Shown: in pieces, positions 1 to 6,051 of the stretch
How positions within the stretch are numbered: position 1 is the first letter of the stretch
Layout: the number at the start of each line of letters is the position of its first letter
Source of the DNA: JBFWWW01 sp050245975
Lineage (GTDB): Bacteria > Pseudomonadota > Alphaproteobacteria > Rhizobiales > Hyphomicrobiaceae
DNA length: 46,334 bases
Direction of reading: 5' to 3'
Assembly (NCBI GenBank): GCA_050245975.1
Contig: JBFWWW010000004.1
Location: 1-46,334, forward strand
Position numbers and translations under genes: made by a program
The notes under the pieces: model-generated
The model's database searches: none
The model's input: only the letters and a program-made list of their open reading frames with translations
Told to the model about the DNA's origin: nothing

Positions 1-15
1 AAAATGGTTTAGCAT
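1..15 (-). CDS. Start of an unidentified late gene (partial, runs off the left edge)
   Basis: Only the first five codons (M L N H F) are inside the window. An ATG whose first base is position 15 is preceded on the minus strand by CCAGGACA, a fair ribosome-binding site. The start lies just after the palindromic element at 35-72, which follows the fibre-like gene. In Mu-like order a further baseplate, fibre or lysis gene would be expected here. The product cannot be inferred from five residues. Confidence 0.3.
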
Positions 16-34
16 TGTCCTGGTCTTTCGTTTG

Positions 35-72
35 TCACTGGCGACTCCCCTGCGGGGAGCCGGCCGCCAGCG
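35..72 (-). repeat. Palindromic element copy 1
   Basis: On the minus strand: outer arm CGCTGGCG, GCCGG, inner hairpin CTCCCC-GCA-GGGGAG, T, outer arm CGCCAGTG (one G-T pair replaces A-T or G-C near the end). It lies 10 nt past the stop codon of the fibre-like gene and before the ribosome-binding site of the next gene. Confidence 0.9.
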
Positions 73-81
73 ACGCGGCGC

Positions 82-1635
82 CTAAACAACCGTCAACGCG
101 GCAAGTTCGGCAGCGCCGAGCGCGCGGGCGATGTAGGCAATCTCGTCGATTTCGTAGATGGAGCCGGTGCCGGGGGTGATAGCCAGGCGATCGATGGTCG
201 GCACGGTCAGGCTGGTGTCGGCCGCGAACTGCGCGCCATTGACGTAGAACTTTGCATCGTTCGCGCGCACACTTGCTGCCAGGGCATATTCGTTGCCGAG
301 TGTGATCGCTTGCGAAGCTGTATCGACCACAAATGAGGGATTGTCATAGACGGCCAAATCCACGCCAATAAGGGTAGTCGTTTCCCGAAACGAGATGTAC
401 TCGCTATCGCTGCTGTTCGTCGCCCGGACCTTTCCGGACGTGGAGGCTGTCTGGCTCTTAATCCGCCAGCGCACATACAGCGTGCACTCGCCGCTCGCCT
501 GCACCGGGAAGGTGCTCGGGCCCACGACAAGGCTGTCGGCGGAACGCGTGGCGGTCGAAGACGTGGTGGCGATATAACTCGTGGGGACCGAGCCGATCTC
601 TAGCTGCGCACCCCAGACGTAAAGGCCGGACGTGCCGTCGCCAGCGTAGGATGAAACCCCAACGGCACTGAGAATGTGCACTCGGGCCTGGATCGTTGTG
701 TCCGACCCGCCCAGCACGCAGGAGACCCAGCACCGATACCACCCACCCGCAAAGGCTTCTATGCCCGCCGACGTCGCCGTGGCGCCGCCTGTCGTTGCCG
801 CCGACGCAGTGCCCGCAGATAGGTCAAAGTCAGCAAACACGTTTCTTGTGAACGTCGAGCCTTCGAAAAAGCGGAGGCGGATAACGCTCCTGCTGTCCGC
901 CTTGGCCCAAACGCTGAACACATGCTGATTGGTGTTCGTGGTCCCCGACGCGCCGAGCAGGAGATAGTGGCTGTTGGTGGCGCTGTCCTCGACGATCTTG
1001 TCGGCGGTCGTCGTGCCGTCCGGCGCTGCCGCCGCATCACTCGACACGCTGCATTGCGCTGCCGTCCAAGACCCGAATTCCGCCGACCTGATGAGCAAAT
1101 TCGTCGCCGCGCCCTCGAGCAGCAGCCCTCGCGGCTGGCCGCTGAGCCGATCGTAAGCGTAGCGCAGCGCGTTGCTGGAGACGCTTTGCAACAGCCGGTC
1201 GCGACCGATGAAGGTCGCAGACGACGCACGCGTCAGCGTCGCCAGAGCCGATGGTCGGCCGGATGCCGCCAGTATATTCGTGTAGTCGTTGATCAGTGCC
1301 TCGCGAGCGCGGAAGGCGAACGCGACGCCCTCGTCGCCACCCAGGATGCGCGCCGCCTGGAACACGGGTTGCAGCTTGTCGAGCTCGTCGAAGCCGTCGA
1401 GCGCCGCAATCTTGCCCAGCACCCATTCCGCGTTCACCACCTCCTGGCCGGTGACGCCGGTCGACACGATCGCCGTCGCTGCGGTCAACAGCGCACCGAC
1501 CTTCAGTGCCCGCTCGTCAATCGCGTCGCCGAGCCGGTAAAGAACGGCCTGTATTTCGTCGACGGTGATCGTTCTGGGCCCGCCGCGCACGATGTGCTGG
1601 GCGACGAGCGCGCGGGCGTCATCGATGGCGGTCAT
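82..1635 (-). CDS. Putative tail fibre or spike-like protein
   Basis: 517 aa. The first ~125 residues form a helical, adhesin-unlike head I do not recognise. From about residue 130 the sequence has the look of phage fibre or head-spike domains, with RASSATFIGRD, then GLLLEGAATNLLIRSAEF, then a beta-rich carbohydrate-binding-like region. The last ~130 residues resemble a LamG/concanavalin-like jelly roll (a run with WRIKSQT, FYVNGAQF and DEIAYIARAL). It starts with ATGA overlap on the gp46-like gene, so it is translationally coupled to the baseplate genes. Likely role: host receptor binding at the tail tip. Its position directly after gp46 is odd, because baseplate J and gp48 homologues usually come between. 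The family call rests on motif style, not on a search. Confidence 0.55.
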   Translation of the reverse strand: MTAIDDARALVAQHIVRGGPRTITVDEIQAVLYRLGDAIDERALKVGALLTAATAIVSTGVTGQEVVNAEWVLGKIAALDGFDELDKLQPVFQAARILGGDEGVAFAFRAREALINDYTNILAASGRPSALATLTRASSATFIGRDRLLQSVSSNALRYAYDRLSGQPRGLLLEGAATNLLIRSAEFGSWTAAQCSVSSDAAAAPDGTTTADKIVEDSATNSHYLLLGASGTTNTNQHVFSVWAKADSRSVIRLRFFEGSTFTRNVFADFDLSAGTASAATTGGATATSAGIEAFAGGWYRCWVSCVLGGSDTTIQARVHILSAVGVSSYAGDGTSGLYVWGAQLEIGSVPTSYIATTSSTATRSADSLVVGPSTFPVQASGECTLYVRWRIKSQTASTSGKVRATNSSDSEYISFRETTTLIGVDLAVYDNPSFVVDTASQAITLGNEYALAASVRANDAKFYVNGAQFAADTSLTVPTIDRLAITPGTGSIYEIDEIAYIARALGAAELAALTVV

Positions 1636-2171
1636 GCGAACTCCTGCGAGAATTCATGGTCGAACAGCTGCTCGGGCTGGACCGGCAGCGGCGGCGGCGT
1701 GGCGTAGTTGGCCGCGATCTCGTCCCACAGCCGCTCGAAGCGCACCGCAATGCGGTCGTTCGGGCCGCGCGTCATGACAATCTCGGCGCCGAGCCGCTCG
1801 GGCGCGAACCAGTCGACGGCGACGTCGACGCGCTCGCACAGTCCAATGTCGACGAACGGCTCGAGCGCCTCGCGGATGTAAGCCTCGGCGCGGGCGCGCG
1901 TGCTCTCGGTCTGCTTCTCGCGCACCAGCAGCCAGAGCCGCGAGCCGATCCGCCAGCCGCCGTGGATCTCGGCCGCCTCGTGGTCGCCCCACCAGCCCTT
2001 GCGATCGCCGTCGCCGGCTGGCAACGGATCGTCTGCCTCGGCTGTCGCCCACGTGAACAACGCCACGGCGACGGCGGTGACGAGCTCGCGCGTCGTGTCG
2101 AGGCCGACGCCGGCGAGCAGCCAGTCGCCCGCGAACGCCTCGGCGTCCCAGGCAACGCGAATGTCGGCCAT
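1632..2171 (-). CDS. Mu gp46-like baseplate protein
   Basis: 179 aa, beginning MADIRVAWDAEAFAGDW. The motif pattern fits the phage GP46 family: a short protein with a wall of Trp and Arg residues (KGWWGDHE, GSRLWLLVREK) followed by helix TRARAEAYIREALEPFV and a beta-strand segment ending VRFERLWDEIAANYA. In Mu this protein is a small baseplate component made right after the gp45 spike, and here it also follows the gp45-like gene (4-nt gap). Its stop overlaps the start of the fibre-like gene as ATGA. The C-terminal tail is Pro-rich. Good confidence from sequence plus synteny. Confidence 0.8.
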   Translation of the reverse strand: MADIRVAWDAEAFAGDWLLAGVGLDTTRELVTAVAVALFTWATAEADDPLPAGDGDRKGWWGDHEAAEIHGGWRIGSRLWLLVREKQTESTRARAEAYIREALEPFVDIGLCERVDVAVDWFAPERLGAEIVMTRGPNDRIAVRFERLWDEIAANYATPPPLPVQPEQLFDHEFSQEFA

Positions 2172-2175
2172 GGAG

Positions 2176-2661
2176 TCAGACCTTTGCTTTCAGCACGCTC
2201 GACGGTCCCGCCTCGGTCATCACCCGGGGCAGGTCGGCGTCCTCGCCGACGCGGAAGTCTGGGCACTTGGCGACCACCTTCTTGTCGGTCTCGACCCAAA
2301 TCGCATCGCGCTTGATGTGCACCTTCTGCGACTGGTCGTCGTGGATCGCCACTTCGCCCTCGGCCACTTTCAGTCGGTACCGCCGATCGGCGGTGGCGAT
2401 GACGATCATGTGGTCGCGGTTGCCGCCGAGAGAGAGCGCGAGCACCTCGGCGCCGGCCTTCGGGTGTTGCACGAAGCCGTACGGGTGCCAGTGCTCGATC
2501 TTGGTCGGGCTGTAGCCCGTCTCGAGGTCGATGCGCGCCATCTCCTGCATCAGCTTGGCGTCGTCGACCGAGCGCACCACGCCGCGCGCGATCATGTGGC
2601 GGATGCGCTCGAACAGCATCTGCTCGTCCTGGCGCGAGTAGTGATCCCAGCCGGAGTCCAT
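2176..2661 (-). CDS. Baseplate assembly protein V / tail spike (Mu gp45-like)
   Basis: 161 aa. It has the family's short N-terminal helix (DEQMLFERIRHMIARGVV), then an OB-fold-like stretch with VQHPKAGAEVLALSLGGNRDH, then a beta-rich tail (RRYRLKVAEGEVAIHDDQ) of the kind that forms the trimeric spike. In Mu-type tails gp45 is the membrane-piercing tip below the hub. It is somewhat shorter than the usual ~190-200 aa, so the distal needle may be short. It lies between the hub gene and the gp46-like gene, with a palindromic element about 35 nt upstream of the start and a GAGAG ribosome-binding site. Confidence 0.85.
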   Translation of the reverse strand: MDSGWDHYSRQDEQMLFERIRHMIARGVVRSVDDAKLMQEMARIDLETGYSPTKIEHWHPYGFVQHPKAGAEVLALSLGGNRDHMIVIATADRRYRLKVAEGEVAIHDDQSQKVHIKRDAIWVETDKKVVAKCPDFRVGEDADLPRVMTEAGPSSVLKAKV

Positions 2662-2695
2662 AGCGGATGCTCTCCCCGTGGAAGGTCTTTGGTTT

Positions 2696-2736
2696 GCGCC
2701 AGGCGACTCGCCGGAGGCGAGCCGGCCGCCTGGCGC
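2696..2736 (-). repeat. Palindromic element copy 2
   Basis: Intergenic between hub and spike genes, just after the hub stop codon. Minus-strand inner stem is CTCGCC-TCC-GGCGAG, with near-perfect outer arms CGCCAGGCG and CGCCTGGCG. The inner stem is the compensated variant of CTCCCC/GGGGAG. Confidence 0.9.
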
Positions 2737-2739
2737 GTG

Positions 2740-3927
2740 CTAAAAATTCAACCCGTCCGCCGAGCCGGTCATGTCCTCGGGTTCACCTTCCGGTTTCGTG
2801 TCGGCCCAGGCTTTGTCGCCGGCGTTCTGGCCCTTGCCGCCCTTCGGGTTGAGCGCCTCGACCGGCACCAGCGACAGCGCAGCGAGCGTTCCTCGCTCGG
2901 AGAGCGTGAACACGACGCCCTCGAGCGCCAGCGTCCGGTTCACGGCCAGCATCGGCGACGTCACCTGCACGATCATGCCCGGTTGCCACAGCTGCCCCGG
3001 CGCGTAGCACCAGTCGAACACCTTGACCTCGACCCGCGTCGATTCGCCGGCGCGGCGCGCCGCCTCCCAGGCCCCGCGGCTGCGAGAAGCCTTGCGGCTG
3101 GTCTTCGTCTCGTTGAGCAGCACCAGCGGCCGGTGCCGCTTGACCGCGCCGTCGCGCACCCGCGAGCGCCGCTGCGCCACCGGCTTGCCGTACTCAGCGT
3201 CGGTGCCGCGGTCCTGTCCCAGCACGTTGTATTCCGAGTGCCGGGTGTCGCCGCGCAGCATGGCCGACGCCTCGAGGATGTTGACGCCCTCGACCAGCGA
3301 CGCCGCGGGGCCGGCGTCCTCGACTTGCAGCAGACGCAGGTTGCCCTGCTCGTCATCGGTGAGCGACACCGCCCCTGGCCGCGCGTACCGATCGAGGAAG
3401 CGGTGCACGGTCTCGCCGGGCCAGACCGAGACGCGGTCGAACGGCTCGAGGTCCTGAGCCTCGTTCTTCAGGCCGATGCCGTACTTGTCGATCGCGCGGC
3501 GCGCCACCTGGTCGAGGCCGACGTTGTTCATTTCCCCGTTCGGGATGATCGCCGAGCTGTCGCACAGGTCGCCGGTTTTCGAGCGGCCCTGGATCGTCAC
3601 TGTGTGGCTGGTCGCGGCGTAGCGCGGATTGTAGGCGTCGACGTGGCCGGTGATCACCGGCAAGCCGAGATAGAACACCTGGCACGGATCGCCGGGCCTG
3701 ATCCGCCACTCTAGCAGAGAGGCCGGGCCACCGCCGCCGGCGCCGCCCGTCCAGCGCTCCTCGACGACCAGGGTGAATTCGCCAGCCATACGCTTGACCG
3801 ACCGGCGCACCTCGACCGACGTCCAGCCCGTGTAGAGCATGCCGCCGACCAGCAGCGTCACCGTTCCCGGCGCATAGGGCAGAGATGCCAGCGCCGCCAT
3901 CGACGACGCGCCGAAGCTGAGGGACAT
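2740..3927 (-). CDS. Baseplate hub protein, Mu gpP (gp44)-like
   Basis: 395 aa from the ATG at 3927. The pattern is that of phage late-control/gpP hub proteins: an N-terminal beta segment with VTLLVGGMLYTGWTSVEVRRS, then ITGHVDAYNPRYAATSHTV and the conserved IQGRSKTGDLCDSSAI, and later VHRFLDRYARPGAVSLTDDEQGNL, which matches the second hub domain. It forms the ring at the end of the tail tube onto which the spike docks. The length is close to that of Mu gpP. It is followed by the spike gene after a palindromic element, and preceded by the Ntn-like gene with a 20-nt gap. The last ~50 residues (KGGKGQNAGDKAWADTKPEG) are a charged disordered tail. Confidence 0.85.
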   Translation of the reverse strand: MSLSFGASSMAALASLPYAPGTVTLLVGGMLYTGWTSVEVRRSVKRMAGEFTLVVEERWTGGAGGGGPASLLEWRIRPGDPCQVFYLGLPVITGHVDAYNPRYAATSHTVTIQGRSKTGDLCDSSAIIPNGEMNNVGLDQVARRAIDKYGIGLKNEAQDLEPFDRVSVWPGETVHRFLDRYARPGAVSLTDDEQGNLRLLQVEDAGPAASLVEGVNILEASAMLRGDTRHSEYNVLGQDRGTDAEYGKPVAQRRSRVRDGAVKRHRPLVLLNETKTSRKASRSRGAWEAARRAGESTRVEVKVFDWCYAPGQLWQPGMIVQVTSPMLAVNRTLALEGVVFTLSERGTLAALSLVPVEALNPKGGKGQNAGDKAWADTKPEGEPEDMTGSADGLNF

Positions 3928-3947
3928 GGTGCGGTCCAGCCTGCGGC

Positions 3948-4424
3948 TCAGGCCGCTCGGCGCGGCTTGGCCAGGCCCAGCGCCTCGGCAATGTCGATAA
4001 CGGTGATCGCGCCGCCCGTATGCGTGCAAAGCTCGGCCGCAATCTGCACCGCACGCTCCGGGCTCGCGCCAGCGGCCATGGCGCCCATCGCGTAGTCCAT
4101 GCCCGCGCCAAAGGCAATCGGCGTCGGGAGCGTTTCCGGGTAGGGGCAGCTGTCGGAATACTTGGTGACGGTACCGCTCGAGTCGACGACGATGAGCGCT
4201 CCCCACTCCGCGTCGGAGCCCATCTTTGGCAGATCGTCCACCGGAGCCCCTCGGCGATGCCAAGCAATCATTGGCTCGAACATGGGCGCGAGGCCGGTCA
4301 GGGCGTAGATGTAGTTATCTCGGACGACGATTTTCTGGTGTGCGTCGCCGGCAATCTGCCCGCCGTTCCACAGACGCCGCCCATCCGCGGCGATCGTCGT
4401 TCCATCCGTTGCGATCGTCGTCAT
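3948..4424 (-). CDS. Ntn-hydrolase-like (HslV/proteasome-type) phage protein
   Basis: 158 aa. It starts MTTIATDGTTIAADGRR, so removal of Met would expose an N-terminal Thr, the nucleophile of HslV and proteasome beta subunits. TTIA..G..IAADGR is the typical first hairpin. Later blocks also fit the fold: KIVVRDNYIYALTGLAP, then ALIVVDSSGTVTKY, then PIAFGAGMDYAMGAMAAG, then RAVQIAAELCTHTGGAI. Proteins like this occur in tail modules of some phages, possibly as a morphogenetic protease, but the substrate is unknown. The start is set by AAGGAGGG 7 nt upstream. It lies between the gpN-like pieces and the hub gene. Confidence 0.7.
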   Translation of the reverse strand: MTTIATDGTTIAADGRRLWNGGQIAGDAHQKIVVRDNYIYALTGLAPMFEPMIAWHRRGAPVDDLPKMGSDAEWGALIVVDSSGTVTKYSDSCPYPETLPTPIAFGAGMDYAMGAMAAGASPERAVQIAAELCTHTGGAITVIDIAEALGLAKPRRAA

Positions 4425-4473
4425 CGTCAGACCCTCCTTGGCGCCCCCGCGCCATCCTCCACGCCTCAGCTAC

Positions 4474-4514
4474 GGCGCGGGCGGCCGGCTCCCCGCAGGG
4501 GAGTCGCCCGCGCC
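4474..4514 (+). repeat. Palindromic element copy 3
   Basis: Perfect outer arms GGCGCGGGCG/CGCCCGCGCC around GCCGG, CTCCCC-GCA-GGGGAG and T, followed by CACGAA and preceded by CTCAGCTACG-like flank (CTCAGCTAC). The CACGAA flank abuts the stop codon (minus-strand TAG) of the next gene. Confidence 0.95.
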
Positions 4515-4520
4515 CACGAA

Positions 4521-5249
4521 CTACCGACTCAACGCGCGCCCGCTCATCGGCATGAATGCCGGATGATCGTGCGCCGGATTCTGCGCAACCAGCTCGGCCA
4601 CGCGGCCGGCGTCCTGGTAGAGCTTGTGCGCCAGCACCAGCGCCGGCAGCGGCACGGGCGTCTCATAGGTGACGATGCGTGCCAGCGGCCGGCCGCGCTC
4701 GATCAGGTCGCGCGCCGCCCAGCCGCCGGCGTCGCGCAGGGCGCGCACCAGCAGGGTCTCCTCGGCGTCCGCAGCCCGTTCGACGGCGAGGTCGATGAGG
4801 CGGCGCACGCGGGCGCGCAATGTCTCGGCCTGCTCGTAGCTTTCGACCCGCACGTCGGCGATGGCCCGGACGATTCCGGCAGCTGCCAGCGCCTCGAGCA
4901 GGATGCAAAACCGCGTCTCGACCTGGGCGCGACGGGCGCGTACGGCGTTGGACGCAGGGGTCGACTGAAACGCGCGCACGGCCACCACCACGGCCTCCAG
5001 GCCAACGATAACGGCCGTGGGGTCGTCAGAGGCGGCACGATAGCCGTCGACGATCTCGGCCAGGTCCTGCGCCAGGGTCGCCGATCGCGCCGCCGCGCGG
5101 GGATCGGCGGCCAGCGTGCGAAAGCGCCGGCGATAGCCGGCAAACAGCGTCTCGTCGTCGATCGCACCTGGCGTCCGCGCCAGCAGCGGCAGGACCGCGC
5201 TCAACACGGCCGTGACGCCGTCCAGAACGTAATCGGGGGTGAAGGCCAT
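4521..5249 (-). CDS. C-terminal piece of a DNA-circularisation (Mu gpN-like) protein
   Basis: 242 aa, mostly helical (LAQDLAEIVDGYRAASDDPTAVIVGLEAVVVAVRAF). The last ~50 residues read PVPLPALVLAHKLYQDAGRVAELVAQNPAHDHPAF, the classic end of gpN/DNA-circularisation proteins, where LPALVLA and a final NPxHPxF segment are conserved. The upstream gene carries the N-terminal domain of the same family, so these two genes together (198 + 242 aa) appear to be one ancestral tail protein in two parts. Between them lie two palindromic elements in opposite orientation. The second piece has its own ribosome-binding site, AAGGA 7 nt before ATG. Role: connector between tube and hub in Mu-type tails. Confidence 0.65.
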   Translation of the reverse strand: MAFTPDYVLDGVTAVLSAVLPLLARTPGAIDDETLFAGYRRRFRTLAADPRAAARSATLAQDLAEIVDGYRAASDDPTAVIVGLEAVVVAVRAFQSTPASNAVRARRAQVETRFCILLEALAAAGIVRAIADVRVESYEQAETLRARVRRLIDLAVERAADAEETLLVRALRDAGGWAARDLIERGRPLARIVTYETPVPLPALVLAHKLYQDAGRVAELVAQNPAHDHPAFMPMSGRALSR

Positions 5250-5260
5250 GCTTTTCCTTT

Positions 5261-5303
5261 GCGCCCGGCGACTCGCCGGAGGCGAGCCGTCCGCCCGGCG
5301 CGT
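5261..5303 (-). repeat. Palindromic element copy 4
   Basis: Minus-strand inner hairpin CTCGCC-TCC-GGCGAG; internal loop GACGG instead of GCCGG; arms pair with one mismatch. It ends in CAAAGGA, which forms the ribosome-binding site of the gene at 4521-5249. Confidence 0.9.
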
Positions 5304-5312
5304 GCTTAGCTT

Positions 5313-5353
5313 ACGCGCGCACCGGCCGGCTCCCCGCAGGGGAGTCGGTGCGC
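5313..5353 (+). repeat. Palindromic element copy 5
   Basis: Perfect arms GCGCGCACCG/CGGTGCGCGC with GCCGG, CTCCCC-GCA-GGGGAG and T. It abuts the minus-strand TAG stop of the gpN-N gene and faces copy 4 with a 9-nt gap. Confidence 0.95.
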
Positions 5354-5357
5354 GCCA

Positions 5358-5954
5358 CTAACGCTGCTGCACCTTGCCGAGCCACACCGTCGCGCCGTCG
5401 ACGCCGCGCGCCTGGGTGCGATCGGATCCGAGTGACGCCGTCGCCTCGCCGAGTTCGCCGAGCCGGCGCGGGTCGATCAGTTGCGCCACCACGGCGGTCG
5501 ATGCGAACGACGCCAACGCGGCACCCGACAGTGCGGCCGCGGCGCCGATCGCCTGGGCGGCCGCCGAGGCGATGCCGAGCGCCGAGGGTTGCGAGCCGGC
5601 AGCGATGAATTTGATCGCGAACTTGCAATAGCGGCCGTCGTGCTCGGTCTCGACGAGCGTGATGGTTTCGCACACGGCCGATTGAGAGCCGCGCCAGCGG
5701 TCGGAGTAGGTGCCGGGACCCTGGCGCTCGCAGACGGCGAGCAGCCGGTCGCGCTGCGCCATGTAGTCCTCGCCGATGACGTAGGCGTTGACGCTCCACG
5801 TGCGCGTCTTGCGGCCCATGTCCTCGGCGAAGTTGGCGTCGCGCTTCGGGTACTCGTGGTTGTGGATGCGCCGACCGGTCTCGTGGCTGCGGTCGTCCAT
5901 GTGAAACGCCGCGCCGCGGAACGACGCGGGTCGCAGAGAGTCTTTCCAGCTCAT
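5358..5954 (-). CDS. N-terminal domain of DNA-circularisation (Mu gpN-like) protein
   Basis: 198 aa. MSWKDSLRPASFRGAAFHM...ETGRRIHNHEYPKRD is the signature of the DNA_circ_N domain: W..L.PASFRG..F.....E.GRR...HEYP.R. It is followed by NAYVIGEDYMAQRDRLLAVCERQGPGTY. About 130 residues cover this domain, and the remaining part is an Ala-rich helix and linker. Family members are usually 400-500 aa, so this product is truncated relative to the family. The missing C-terminal part matches the next gene downstream. In Mu, gpN sits at the tail tip connecting tube and hub; the name DNA-circularisation is historical. The gene follows the tape measure gene. Confidence 0.8.
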   Translation of the reverse strand: MSWKDSLRPASFRGAAFHMDDRSHETGRRIHNHEYPKRDANFAEDMGRKTRTWSVNAYVIGEDYMAQRDRLLAVCERQGPGTYSDRWRGSQSAVCETITLVETEHDGRYCKFAIKFIAAGSQPSALGIASAAAQAIGAAAALSGAALASFASTAVVAQLIDPRRLGELGEATASLGSDRTQARGVDGATVWLGKVQQR

Positions 5955-5959
5955 GTTCG

Positions 5960-5992
5960 CAGCGCCTTCGGATGCCCACTGCGCATCCGGCG
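5960..5992 (-). repeat. Second hairpin motif (GGATGC type)
   Basis: On the minus strand the sequence reads GCGCCGGATGC, a short spacer, GGGCATCC and GAAGGCGC, making a nested hairpin. A similar GGRTGC...GCAYCC-GAAGCGC core occurs inside the expanded elements at 11119-11198 and 39854-39931. It may be an extra arm of the same element family or an independent small repeat. Confidence 0.5.
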
Positions 5993-6009
5993 CGTGGTGT
6001 CATTTCGCC

Positions 6010-6050
6010 GGCGCGGGCGGCCGGCTCCCCGCAGGGGAGTCGCCCGCGCC
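6010..6050 (+). repeat. Palindromic element copy 6
   Basis: Same arms as copy 3 (GGCGCGGGCG/CGCCCGCGCC, perfect) and inner CTCCCC-GCA-GGGGAG. It abuts the minus-strand TAG stop codon of the tape measure gene. Confidence 0.95.
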
Positions 6051-6051
6051 A

